Shown here in pieces: positions 48,501 to 60,522 of a stretch of 64,000 nt of DNA (positions within the stretch are counted from its first letter, which is position 1; every line of letters starts with the position of its first letter). Below the pieces are notes generated by a model that had not been told where the DNA came from, ran no database searches, and was given only the letters and a program-made list of their open reading frames with translations. Location: assembly GCA_012932295.1 (NCBI GenBank), contig JAAONU010000068.1:60724-124723 (forward strand). Reading direction: 5' to 3'. The position numbers were made by a program, and so were the translations under genes. This DNA comes from Cyclina sinensis (taxonomy: Eukaryota > Mollusca > Bivalvia > Venerida > Veneridae).

Positions 48501-48984
48501 AAATCTTCACCAGTTAAATATATGTCAATCTTTCTGTCATAAAAAGCCAGATCTACAACGACAACAATTGAGCTAACCGACTTTCTAGAAATCTTTTCGC
48601 CGAAACCACTTAATTATGTGATTTTCATCAAAACTTTACATGAAAACTATCAACAGTATTTGATGGGCCAAATTAAATGTTGATACCTTAACGGACATTA
48701 CGTAGCAGCTCAAAGCAGAAAAAAGCAAGCTATTGTTAGATGATATATTTTTTATTCTGTGTCATTTTCTTTTTAGGGAAGCCAGATAATTTTTTACTAG
48801 AATTACATGTATATATCTAACTAAAAACGTTTCGTGATTTTTTCGGAGTTACTAGAACTTGTTTACAGAAATATGTCACCTTAAATTACAGCTCTAAAAA
48901 TGATTCTAAAGTTAAAACTGACTGACCTGAGGCGACCAGAACTAGGATTCCTAGTACAGTAAAAATCTGTGTTGAAGTTTTCAT
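45586..48984 (-). CDS. Ly6/uPAR (three-finger) GPI-anchored protein, copy 2 (Ly6-2)
   Basis: Three minus-strand exons: 48927-48984, 46111-46221 and 45586-45773; GT-AG, phase 1 at both junctions; 118 aa. Signal peptide MKTSTQIFTVLGILVLVAS; ten-cysteine Ly6/uPAR domain beginning GTEGYKCYECDMCDKP, ending CICDKDLCNGS; hydrophobic tail MLLILTGVAAMLYRLI that fits a GPI signal with a likely attachment site around Asn92-Ser94. Expected at the outer cell surface; ligand unknown. All ten cysteines and every exon length match Ly6-1, yet 33 residues differ, and only 3 of about 42 nucleotide differences are silent. Exon 3, covering the last loop, is the most changed. The gene is intact. Family membership is firm; specific function is not inferable. 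Confidence 0.87.
47314..47990. other. Unit-2-specific segment in Ly6-2 intron 1
   Basis: Unit 1 has the TTAA-ended MITE and some 150 bp more in this place; unit 2 has about 680 bp of unrelated sequence. It contains a 70-codon plus-strand frame (47719-47931) without recognisable features. Origin unknown. Confidence 0.5.
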
Positions 48985-49039
48985 TGTTTTCCAGTTTGTC
49001 AAGGAATGATCTTTCGAGTGAGCAGTCACAGACAAGCCA

Positions 49040-49083
49040 AATAGTATAAATTCTGATGCAATTTTTTCCGCGTCAATCATTGG
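49040..49083 (-). promoter_or_regulatory. Putative core promoter of Ly6-2
   Basis: Minus strand: CCAAT (ATTGG at 49079-49083), TGACGCG and a TATA-like ATTTATACTAT (about 49041-49051), as upstream of Ly6-1. The leader between TATA-like box and ATG is about 15 bp shorter than in copy 1. Confidence 0.4.
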
Positions 49084-49236
49084 TCATTCTTCAAGTAGTC
49101 CGAATGAGATGTCAAAACTAATCCTCTTCTCTTTTGGCTACAGTCATTTCAAAAAGTTATTTACACAGATATTTTTGGCCTACTGAAAACATCTCTTATA
49201 TGTTGAAAAGATACTAATTACACATCGTGTTGTTTT

Positions 49237-49259
49237 CTCTCTCTCTCTCTCTCTCTCTT
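49237..49259. repeat. (CT)n microsatellite
   Basis: Shorter counterpart of the tract at 16028-16063. Confidence 0.9.
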
Positions 49260-49391
49260 TTGACATTCTAAAAAACCTTGATATTCTTCCATACAACTCT
49301 GACATCATCAGTTTTGGGTTTTGGGGGCGTATTCTTATGTAATTTCACGGAAAATTACAGGAATGACTGAGTTGACAATACTGTTTCCGTT

Positions 49392-49505
49392 TAGCATACA
49401 TTTTTTAAATACAAGCTATTGTGCAGTTTGTAGATCTAAATAAATTCAGTGCCTTCAGTGCTTTGATTTATTTACCCTTGGCTAGCAGTTTATAGCCATT
49501 AACCT
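49392..49505 (-). repeat. Local inverted copy of spacer sequence
   Basis: This segment is the reverse complement of the sequence at about 16240-16357 in unit 1 ('agcatacatttttt' to 'tagccattaacc' against 'ggttaatggcta' to 'aatgtatgct'). It is followed by TTCCGTTTACGGGCTC, which repeats the phrase found just before it, then forward sequence resumes. About 400 bp of sequence absent from unit 1 (49570-49970) follows before colinearity returns at about 49975. Confidence 0.8.
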
Positions 49506-49569
49506 TCCGTTTACGGGCTCTAAAATCATACTGTTCACTGAAAATGTTTCCTTGCGAGGGTTAATAGCC

Positions 49570-51689
49570 TCTGTATAATATTGCTCATTGGCTTCGTAAT
49601 TCCATCAAAATTTCAAATTATTTATTTAAAAAATCTTCAATGTATATTCATAATGTTAGCTTAACTTGTTAAATTTTGTTTTTTTACTATTTTCAGTCTA
49701 CATTTTCACTTTCCATCATAATTTTAAAGTTTTTGTTAACAATCCAGACAGCTGTGTAAAGTGGCAAGAGATAAATGTGCGTCACTTCCGGTTTCACTCG
49801 TGACAGGTGCGCGCGACCAAGTGCGTAAAATATGGATTTTAATTTGCTATAAAAACATCTTTAAGATGATTATTACCTGCAGAATTTTGTAAAACAGTCA
49901 TAGTTAGATATTTATTTTTCGCTCATATGAAAATTTCGAGGTCAAAAATTCGTGTCACATGACCTTTAAAAGCTTTAGCTTTTCCCATATGAGGGAAAAA
50001 CAGTTTGTTAAAGAGTTAAGTAAATTTCTACCTTGTCGAAAACTTTAAACATATTTTATGTCATAAAAGGGTCATTACAAGGGGAAACTATTGGTTTGCT
50101 TCTACTTCATAAGCAATACTGTGATATGAAGTTTGCCAAATTTACAAAATAACAAGCAAATTCGTTGATTGAATGTTTGATAGTAAAACGGAAGCAGTCA
50201 TTTTGCTTATTATTCCATACTGTAAAACAGTTCTTACGGTCGAAAGGGGTCATGATGGTACCAAAACAAGAAGTGCAATTCTCAAAACAGTATGTTAAAG
50301 AGTAAATTGAAAATTCTACCTCGTCGAAAACTTTAAACATATTTTAAGTCATAAAAGGGTCATTACTCTTAGATATCATTGACAGAATTACCTACCCTTC
50401 ACAGAGTTAGTTACCCAGATTGTGGTCATTATAATAAACAAGTATTTTAAGTCTTAAAGCAACGTAATGTGACATTGTCATTCTTCAAATGGTCAAGCTA
50501 AAAATGAAATATCGAATAAAATGATTCAGATTCATTTGGTAATCATGTTGACCAATGTTCTAAACTTAAATTAGAAATTAATTGGTACAATAAAACACTT
50601 TTAAAACAACAAAAATCTGTTGATTGTATCATCTAATTAATGCCGAATTTTCATTATTTTTCATTACATAAGAAATAATAACGTTCATAAATAAGATACC
50701 GCGTCTGAAGCTCACGGCTGTCTCTACAACAGTTTTGCAGATGCTTTAATATTTTAGAAGGAAACCATTCATAAATGCGTATGAAGTTATACTTAAAGTG
50801 TAAATCATCAATAAAAATACAACAAAGAATTTGCTTTTTTGTGTAAGAATACTTATTTTGGTCGGGGGAAAGTTTAGGGTAGGAGGGTAAATTATGGATC
50901 GGTCAGGTCACCGGCCCGACTTCCCAAACAAATGAAAATGGTGAATGGCGATAAATAGATAAATAGGACCAAAGCCACCGGATTTACTTTTAAAAATTGC
51001 TCTCTTTTTTATGACGAGTAGTGTAGTAAAACGCTACACTAGTACTCAAACATTTCCTGTGCGCATCAGGTGATGAAGACCGGCCAATCATTTCCAAATC
51101 TCAAATCCTTGTGTAAGGTCAATCTAAATCTGTATCCGGCTGATAAGAGACTTCCGTGATCGGGTGTGTTGATAGATTGATTATCTAGTGTAATTTTGAA
51201 CAGGAACAAACTATGATTAATGAAAATACAGTTGAATATTCATTAAATGAGAGTTGTCATCTACTGTGTCATCAATTTGTGAAGTATAAGTGAAATTATG
51301 TACTTGTACTAGAAATACAGACACATTTACACAAACATTTGTCTTCATGTCAAAAATATGTATTTCTCATGTCACGTTTCGGAATTAGAGATACGTATAT
51401 GAACTTGAACTATTCTTGATGCGGGAGGGATTCAAGATGCGGTCGCACGTGGGTCCGAGGTACGTCAGTCGGACCAACGGCAAACAGGCAAAATGGCGTA
51501 ATTTAATGTCAGAAAATACTTTAAAAACTGGTTTATTTCTCGGGAATGCAACTGTAAGAAACTTGATGAACGGATGAAAATAACTTCCTTGTCACTTAAG
51601 TGTGACCATTGTTTACAGTATAAACTCAATCCCTCAAGTATTTTCTGAGTTGTGACGTACAGATTTGACTGGAGATACTATGGTCATTT
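49570..51689. other. Spacer of unit 2, colinear with 16412-19434
   Basis: The first 400 bp are unit-2-specific; after that it follows unit 1 with the 18043-19337 block missing. No gene recognised. The minus-strand frame 50107-50340 is the repeat-derived frame seen in unit 1. Confidence 0.5.
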
Positions 51690-51924
51690 TGTTTAGTTAG
51701 TTTAGACTCATTTATTTTACATCGATTGCGATACAAGTTCTTACAACTTAGATTCATCACGCTCGATGACTGCTTCCTGGGTTCCATACCAGTATTCGCT
51801 CAGCGTGGAGGAATGTGAAGATCGCGAGAGAAGCTCGCCTCTGACGGGATTCGAACCCGCGACCTTCGGATCCGGAGCCCTGCGCTCTACCCCTGGACCA
51901 CGGTGCCTCCTCAACATCTCATTT
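51690..51924 (-). mobile_element. tRNA-derived SINE, family 3, unit 2 only
   Basis: A 235-bp insertion bounded by TCATTT on both sides (51684-51689 and 51919-51924). Unit 1 has a single TCATTT (19435-19440): a clean empty site. On the minus strand the head reads GAGGCACCGTGGTCCAGGGG, with A-box-like GGGGTAGAGC and B-box GGGTTCGAATCCC; the body runs to 'gtaaaataaatgagtctaaa' and a TAAACTAACTAAAC tail. It inserted after the large duplication. Confidence 0.85.
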
Positions 51925-54680
51925 GAGACTCTAATAAGAGCATGCAGTGCCAACGCTCGTATGTTAAGAGTAACCACTTAATAACATTAATTTCAAGAGT
52001 GTTATGGTGCTACTCAATTATAGCTGTTATGCACTTCACTTAAGATGTACAATTTGTGATTGTGAATGTCAAGATATTAGTATTTATACAAAAGTTTAAT
52101 TATTTTCCATGTGAAAAGGGGCATAACTTTAGAAACACTGATCACTTAGTAATGTCCCTTGTAGTACAGATCTGCCTTGTCCCCAGTAGCGAGTATACTG
52201 TCTCCAGTAGCAAGTATGCCAAGAATGAGTTCAATATGTTTGACAGTTTTCAAAATTTTCTGTGTCAATAACCATATTCAACAAAAAATTCAAGTTGAAA
52301 TGGAGCAGAACTCTATAAAACAGCTTTCAGAGTAATGCCCCTTGTCTTACAACTAAGTCCTGTCATAATAAGCAAATATTCCAAGTTTCATACTGATACC
52401 TTTGATAGATTTGAAATCATTTCATTAAATATTCAATTTTGACAAACATTCTAATTTAAAAAGGGGCTTAACTCTAAAAATATCTCAGATGAATGCCCAA
52501 GATTTGTGGTGATACCAGTAATGGGCTACATCAAAGCTTTTGCGCGATAACGTAGACGACCTAGCGAACAAAACAGCTCGAGTTTTCTTCGAAAGAGATA
52601 AGCTAAAAATAGGGGAAATGCCATCTATTAAACTAAAACACTTGACAATTGCCTATATCCAAGTCAAGAGCAGAAATCAAAAATATATATTTTTATGTAT
52701 TAAGTACACTGTTCGTAAAAAAGTAACAAAATCATTTGAGCAAATAACTAAGACGTGAAAACAGTAGATAAATAACCTGAAATGTATAAAATAAAAATGC
52801 AAAATATATTTTGGTCTCACATGCAATTATACTGACAACACAGAAGTTAACAGAAACTAATTTCTTGACCTCATGATCATGTTCAAAACATTCAGTGCTG
52901 TTTTACTAGGTGTAATTTGGATATCAATCTACTCAGATTTGTGCTAGACCTACATAATGACTATGTTGAATAACCACTTGTGGCAAGTTTATAATGTGAC
53001 ACATACATCCTACCTTACATAAAGTAAACTTGCATAAAGTGTCATATTCTATGAGATACTTAAACCAAAAAAAAAAAACTTTCTTAAGGTATTAATAGTT
53101 TCAGACTGGATCTTATCTTTTGTATAGGAAATGTGGAAGGAAATTAATTTAAGGCAAAACATGGTCATGATGAAACCACAAACGTTTTCATTGAAATGTT
53201 TTAATCCTTACATTCTTTACGACAAGATATTTGGAGATCTGTGCTTATAAATAATCAACTGAAGATGTTTCAAGAAAAGCATTTAAATATAATAATATAT
53301 ACATTATTATATACATTATATACAAGAAAAAGGTTATCAAAAAGTAGAGATTAGAACGAATGCTGAAATCAATATTAGAATAGTTGGTTTGCCATATTGG
53401 AAAATATTAGAATTTTCTATTTTCGGACGTTCCATCAGTTATCCGAATTTCAGTATCCGAATATATGTACTGTTTAACTGTTTTCGTTCAGACTAACGTG
53501 GTTCGGGCAACTGTTGTGTATAATCAAGCAATGGCTTGTTTAATGGAAGCCTCAATACTTTTTTGTGATTGGCATAAACACAATATATTTCGTTCTTTAA
53601 AACCTCAATTATCGCTATAAATACGGACAGTTGATGATATAGGAAGGGTTGTTTTTATCGGTCAAGATTCAGGAAAACAGATAAATGCATTGACATTGGT
53701 AATTTAATCAATATGCAGACTAAGAGAAAGGATGTTAAAAATAGTTTAAGCACATTTATTAGAGGAAAATATTTGAGTTGTTCTAATTGATCTGACAACA
53801 AAACAACAAAAAGTATAATCAACAGAGTCAAAGGCGTGATTGGTTGTTAGTGTACGTTTTCGTGTATAAGTTATCTCATTACACGCATTCGGAATACCTC
53901 CCTGATTATCGAAGGGCCGAGAAGTGTCGATTGTTTCAATGCGAAGTAAATTTTACGAATGGAACTTTTGCGGATGAGTATTAAATAAATAATAACTTGT
54001 TAGTTTTGTTTTTCGGTTTGATTTGCCAAAAAAAAAAATGAAATTATACCTCATGCTTTCTAAATCAACAGAATTCTGCAATATCAAAGCATTTTATCAA
54101 AACTTCAATGAAAACCAATACAACATGTGGTACTATTTTTCAACGCGAACGTATGGACAAGAGGCGGGCATGTAATTGTAACTAGAAAATCTGGTGTGAA
54201 GCTTTAGAAGCTTTCGCTTCTAAAAAATGCCTTTTGATTTCCTTCTGTTATAACTGATTCCAGGACATCTTGTATCTTCTGCTTCATAATGATGTAACGT
54301 ATTTTACTATTTTTAGACTTCGTGTACTACTTTCTATTTTTGTGTAGAGAGAGTTTTTTTCTCCTTACGCCAAAATTGCTGTATAAAATTATGCAAAGCT
54401 TCATCTTAAGATAATTCCTTCGGCACTTTTTTATGTTTTCAGTGTAGATACATATATTCTTTATGATTAAACTGAATACATAACAAATTGTCCTGCTTCT
54501 TCTAGTATTATTTCTAACTTATTCGAATTAGTTTTTGTCCATTTCATTACTGATTGTAGAAGTCTTGACCTCATCCCCACAAATCTACATATTGTTTTCC
54601 TCCGCCGAACTTATTCTTCATAACGTAATTATAAAATTACGAATTCGAAAAAAAGATGAACAGTCCACGTTCTTAATGTA
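51925..54680. other. Spacer of unit 2, colinear with 19441-23810
   Basis: Contains the counterpart of the 'aaggggcataactct' tandem units (about 52030-52500) and lacks the two unit-1 blocks at 21070-22122 and 22461-23005. The frame 52540-52758 gains length only through a 21-bp stretch missing in unit 1. Nothing recognised as coding. Confidence 0.5.
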
Positions 54681-54686
54681 TTTATT
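54681..54686 (-). terminator. Poly(A) signal AATAAA of MsrA-C
   Basis: Minus-strand AATAAA 82 bp past the MsrA-C stop, as in MsrA-A. Confidence 0.5.
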
Positions 54687-54767
54687 ATTCAACATGTGCA
54701 TGTGTCTACAGAATTCTAAAAGTCGAAAAGTTTGGATATTGGTTTGTCCATTTATGCTTGAAAATCC

Positions 54768-57700
54768 TTACTTTAAAGAGCAACGGACGCCAGTGCCCTT
54801 CAGATCGCAATACCCGTCCGGATTTTTTTGCAAGTATTGCTGATGATAATCTTCCGCGTAGTAAAACTCTGACACTGGTTTGATCTCCGTGACTACTTTA
54901 CCGTGACCTGCATCTTGCAGCAGCCGATCATACTTTTCTCTCGTGGATTCAGCTTCCGCTTTCTGCTCGTCGTTGTAGTAGTATATACCCGAACGATACT
55001 GAGTACCCTGGAAACATCCCTGACGGTTCAATAGGGTAGGGTCATGATTCTCCCAAAATACCTGCAATATATTGAAACATTAGTTCGATAAAAACAGATG
55101 CGCTCTCTTTACATATTTTTCAACACAGAGATTGCCAGTCTCTTCTCAACTTTCAACCAAAACCATATGTGATGACGTATAAATTTATATATTCATTGTT
55201 TATTGTTGGCGAATGCGGATAGTGTGAGAATAAAAATTATTTCCCTCTTTTTCAATTGATTTCTCTTTATTTTTTTTAATCAGTCACTTTCAATAATTCT
55301 TGACAAAATGGTCTAAACACGTCTTTTGCATAGATTCCTTACCTGTAAAAGATTCTCATAAGAAATGATTTTTGGATCGTAAATTATCCGGACAACCTCG
55401 GCATGTCCCGTACGACCCGTGCAAACATCTTCATATGTAGGATTTCGAGTGAAGCCAGAGGAATATCCCACCTGTACAAAGGTATGATCAAAATGAATAA
55501 TGTAACATGTACTTGGTCGGCTTGCCCTAGAGCTTATTGTGAACTTCCTCTCCCAAGAGGTTTCTCCAAGAATCTATTAAATTTCACATTAATTTCAACA
55601 TATACGTTTGCCTTTTGCATTTATACATATGAGTATGATTTATTCAAATCAAGCCGACCTGTATATCATTAATAGTAATACACACTGATTTTGTGTGCAT
55701 TGGTTTCATAGTTCGAAAGTATTTATCATGGTTTATTATACGCCCGTCGAAGGACGGCCGTATTATGGGATGCCCAGAGGCTTGCGGGAGGCGTACAGAC
55801 CTTGTCCATATCATAACTCTGTAGCTAGTGGCGAACCGACTTCAAACCTGATGCGCAGCTTTCTTGCGCTGAGTAGAAGTGCAGTGCACAAGAACCATAA
55901 TTTTTTCTGGTCCCAGTTTTTAATTATCTCCCCTCTTGAAAATTTCTTGTCCGGAGCATTACTTTAAAAAACTATGACGTGAATCGATGTTGAATTTAAA
56001 ATATAGATAGCTGGCGACAAGGAAAAGAGTAACGCTTTAGAAGCACAATTATACCTTATCCAGTAACTAAGTAATCCCCCTTCTCTAATTTTTAAAGTGA
56101 ATTTTTGTCTGGAGCATAACTTGAACACTCTGGCAGATAAGAACAGCTGTTGAGAGTAGCTTACAGCGCGGGCTTGTATTCAGCGTGATATAGCGTTTAT
56201 GATTTCTTCATTGTTTATTGTTGGCGAATGCGGATAGTGTGAGAATAAAAATTATTTCCCTCTTTTTCAATTGATTTCTCTTTATAAGTAACAATATTGT
56301 GAACTTGTTCTCCCAAGAGGTCTCTGTGAACTTCCTCTCCCAAGAGGTTTCTCCAAGAATCTATTAAATTTCACATCAATTTCAACATATACGTTTGACT
56401 AAAAGACACACCCTTTTGCATTTATACATATGAATATGATTTATTCAAATCAAGCCGACCTGTATATCATTAATAGTAATACACACTGATTTTGTGTGCA
56501 TTGGTTTCATAGTTCGAAAGTATTTACCATGGTTTATTATACGCCCGTCGAAGGACGGCCGTATTATGGGAAGCCCAGAGGCTGGCGGGAGGCGTACAGA
56601 CCTTGTCCAGATCACAACTCTGTAGCTAGTGGCGAACCGACTTCAAACCTGCTGCGCAGCTTTCTTGCGATGAGTAGAAGTGCAGTGCACAAGAATCATA
56701 ATTTTATCTGGTCCCACTTTTTCATTATCTCCCCTCTTGAAAATTTCTTGTCCGGAGCATTACTTTAAAAAACTATGACGTGAATCGATGTTGAATTTAA
56801 AATATAGATAGCTGGCGACAAGGAAAAGAGTAACGCTTTAGAAGCATAATTATACCTTATCCAGTAACTTAGTAATCCCCCTTCTCTAATTTCTAAAGTG
56901 AATTTTTGTCTGGAGCATAACTTGAACACTGTGAAAGGGATTGTCTTGAAACTTAAGATAAAGATAAATGCAAAAATGCATTACACAAGAACCATAACTC
57001 TTCCTGATCCCATTTTTTAATTATCTCCCCACTTATTTTTTTTTCAAGAGCATAACTTAAAAATTATGACGTGAATCGCTATGAAATTTAAAACATACAT
57101 GGTTGGCGACAAGGAAAAGTGACGTGACAAAGAAGCATTTCTCTTACTTATCAAGTGCTTGAGTAATCTCCCCTTCTTTAATTTCAATGAACAATTTCTG
57201 TCCGGAGTTAACTTGAACACTATGAAAGGGATTGTCTTGAAACTGAAGCGCTAAAGATAGATTGTAAGTTGTAACAATTAAGTATAAATGCAGCGCTCAA
57301 GAACAATATCTCTACCTGGTCCAACTTTTTAGTGTTTTCCCATTTCTCTCTCTCTTTTTTTTGTCTAGAGCCAACTTTAAAAAACTGTAGTGAATTGATG
57401 TGAAACTTAAAAAAATGAAAGATGTTGACAAGTAGAAATGCACTGCCCAAGAAGCATAACTGTACCTTATCCTGTCTTTTAGTTATTTCCTTTTTTCTAA
57501 TTTGTAATGAATTTTTTTCTGTATCATAACTTGAAGACTGTGAAAGTAATTGACTTGAAACATAAAACAAAGATAGATGATAAGAAGTAGAAATGCACTG
57601 CATAAGAACAACAACTCTTCTTGGTCCAGATTTTTTAAATTTTCTCCCCTTTCAAAAATATGACTGAAGCATTACTTTATATACGTGAACTGGTAACAAA

Positions 57701-59749
57701 GAAAAGTGTAGTGCCAAGAAATCATTAGTCTTTCTTATCCAGGTTCCATTCTTTAATTCATAATGAATTTTTGTCCGGACCATAACTTGAACACTATAAA
57801 AAGGATTGCCTTAAAACTTATAATAAAGATAGATGGTAAGAGGTAAAATTGCAGTGCACAAGAACTATAACTCTACCTGATCTCAATTTTTTAATTATCT
57901 CCCTTCTTTATATTTTTTGTCCAGAACATAATTCGAAAACAATGAAGTAAATTGATGTTGAACTTAAAATATACATAGCTGGTGACAAGAAACGGATATT
58001 GCCCAAGAAGCATAACTCTACCTCATTCAGTTTTAAGTTATCTACGTTTTTGAGTTTTATCGTGAATTTTTGTCCAGGCCATAACAATCATTATGAGTGG
58101 GATTGACTTGAAATTTAAAATAAAGTTATGTGGTAAGAAAAAGAAGTGCAATGTGCAAGATATGTATTCATGTCAGGTCTCATTTTAACACCCTCTTAAA
58201 ACATTTTGGCATATAGATATTTCATGTTATATTGATAAGAGTCTTTTAGTATCGTTTCAACAGAGTTGTAAAAATATTCTTGCTGAATTCGATAATTTTC
58301 CAAATATTTGTGCAGGGCCATGTGAAATGTCTGGCACTATCAGTTTTCAGCGTATGTTGCATCTGTTCTGAAATTCTGTTTATCTGGGTTTTTTTTACAT
58401 ATGTTTAATACACCACGAAACAATTTCTGCACCAAAAAAAAAAAACTTCGTTCTGGGAAAAGGCAAGGCGTGTTTCGAAACAGCAATTTCTTAAATTTTT
58501 CAATAATGGAATTTTAACTACCTGTGTAGAGTACACCCCAGCCTGTCTCCAGAATATCCTCTCCGCTCCCCAGAAACAACCCATACCTTCAAAAAAAGTA
58601 CATTTACTCGTTTACATTATTTGATTTTCACATTCAAAGTATATAAGCCAAAATAATAACAATATTAGAAATATCAATTAAAATAATAAAAAGAAGGAAA
58701 TGAAATAACAATATTAATAGGCTCTTATAAGTATACTTACCGACCAAACAATGATAATAATGATAATGCAATGCATATATAAATAAACAAGAAGAACCAA
58801 CAACAATAGCCCGCCCGCTTAGCTCAATAGGTAGAGCACTGGATTAGTAATCCATCGGTTGTTGGTTCGACCCCAGGGCAGGGCAAATTTCTCCGTGACA
58901 ATTATGTTCATTTGGGAACAGTAGTCTGTCACTTGCGGAGAAATGGGCAATTATTGGTTAGTTATCCAGGAAAACCGGTTAGGTGCACTGACCGCCGAGA
59001 TATAACATTTGTTGAAATCGGCGTTAAACCCCAAAACAAACAACAAAATAATGATAATAATAATAATAAGACAGAGAACCGACTGAGCAATACGTGGTTC
59101 AAACGGACTTCAAAAGTAGGACTTGGATCAAATGTAGTGCATGTATTGTTAGTATTTGGTTTCCCTTTCACACCGGTCTATGACATTTAATCTTTTGATG
59201 AAGGAGTATAACAATAAATTTGTAAAATGATCCCTATCCGTTTTCGAAAAAAAAAGTAGTTTACATACCGAACATGGCCAGCTCCATGTTTTCCGGAAAT
59301 GGTTGAAGAGTCGGGTTACCATTGACAACATGTCTGGGTGCCACCACCATCGCTTCTTCTTTGTCTGTAAGTTGTGAATTCGAACAGTATGTCAGAAAGA
59401 CTCATCGTTTCTACAGAATGCACAGTTTTTGCAAAGAGGGAGATGGTTAATCCGGTGAGGATAGGAAAGCTTTAACGGGGGGAGCTTTGGACAGTTTATG
59501 TAAGTTGCATTTATTTTGTCTTCCATTTATGTAAATAATGGATTCCCATAAGATACATAAGCTAAAGTTAGATATTTCTAATAATTTATCGATTTTATTC
59601 CAATAAAAGAACAATCTTTTATTCCTACAATAAGTTTATTGGAAACTTGACATAATTTAAAAAGTTAGTCTTAACTACTAGCTAAATATAAAAGTCATAC
59701 CTGGAAGTATTTCCTCCGGCTTCGGCATAACCAAGAGTTTCTCCGCCAT
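54768..59749 (-). CDS. msrA: Peptide-methionine (S)-S-oxide reductase, copy C (MsrA-C)
   Basis: Five minus-strand exons: 59701-59749, 59269-59364, 58522-58586, 55343-55471 and 54768-55061; same lengths and phases as copies A and B; 210 aa. It is the unit-2 counterpart of MsrA-A and nearly identical to it in protein; seen differences in exon 5 are Ser for Ala177 and Gln for His191. All landmark residues are present (Cys52, Tyr83, Glu95, Tyr135, Cys198, Cys207), with QGCF in place of QGND. Intron 4 is only 281 bp because about 2 kb, including the Tc1 site, is missing. Intron 3 has an extra local duplication (about 55200-56130 against 56205-56910) that does not include a second exon 4, and no foldback element. 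Intact. Confidence 0.93.
55195..56915. repeat. Local partial tandem duplication in MsrA-C intron 3
   Basis: 'attgttggcgaatgcggata', 'cccaagaggtttctcc', 'cgaaggacggccg' and 'ttatctcccctcttgaaaat' each occur twice, about 800-1000 bp apart. The second copy skips exon 4 and its surroundings, so the gene keeps a single exon 4. Unit 1 has only one copy of this segment. Confidence 0.7.
56915..58200. repeat. ~145-bp tandem array, unit 2 copy
   Basis: Counterpart of 28980-30290 with the same unit order and a few indels. The 127-codon minus-strand frame at 57220-57603 comes from the repeat. Confidence 0.65.
58809..59068 (+). mobile_element. tRNA-derived SINE, family 1 (MsrA-C intron 2)
   Basis: Counterpart of 30884-31135, nearly identical, including tRNA-like head and (AAT)n-type tail. 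Shared position shows insertion before the large duplication. Confidence 0.75.
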
Positions 59750-60099
59750 TTTGTTCTATGTTTAGATTAAACTGCACTTGGGGAAACTGTTTTACAATGC
59801 TCACGGCTTGTTGTTATACCAAGCGAAAACCTGCTATTACGTTGACCTTTCTACTGATTAAAAACGCATTTTCTTACACTGTTTAGATAAGATAAAGGGA
59901 TGCCTGCAATCCAAAAATAAAAATGCATAAACACGACGTGAAAGCAGACAGCGTGAAATGGCAGAAACAAACCCAGATAATAACAAAAAACAAACTCAAG
60001 GACGAAGATCAGAAAACCGAATAACGCATAATATGATACAGCAATGAAATGAAATCCTACAGCAGATAAGTATAACTGTTACACAACATCATGAAATAC

Positions 60100-60420
60100 A
60101 CGTTTGAAAATTTCAAAATATTGGGGAAAAGACAAATGGAAAATAATATCATCCAAACACAATAAAGGAGAATAGATCATAAAAAATATACATTGTCAGA
60201 CAACAGACAAAGGAAAGTACAAATCCAAATGTACATGAAAATATACAATGGTATATAACAGACGAAAGAAAAGTACAATTTTAGGAAAAGTCTAATGAAA
60301 GAAATTCACGATGTCAAACAACAGACAAAGGAAAGTTCGATGCCAGAAAAAGATACGTGACAATACATAAGATTAGGCAACGCACTAGTGAAAAGTACGA
60401 TCCCGGTTAATAGACACATG
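60100..60420. repeat. ~35-bp degenerate repeats upstream of MsrA-C
   Basis: Counterpart of 32160-32520, with 'acattgtcagacaacagaca' and related phrases. Confidence 0.55.
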
Positions 60421-60522
60421 AGCATAAATTAGTCTCATTACACCGTATTTAGAATAATTGATGTTTTGTCGTTAGCGTAGTAGTAAAATTGATTTGGTTA
60501 GTTTTCGTGACTGTGTTGTTAT

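Noticed and set aside
55195..56915. Second exon 4 in MsrA-C
   Set aside because: The local duplication jumps over the exon ('ctctttataagtaacaatat' junction at about 56280); only 55343-55471 is present.
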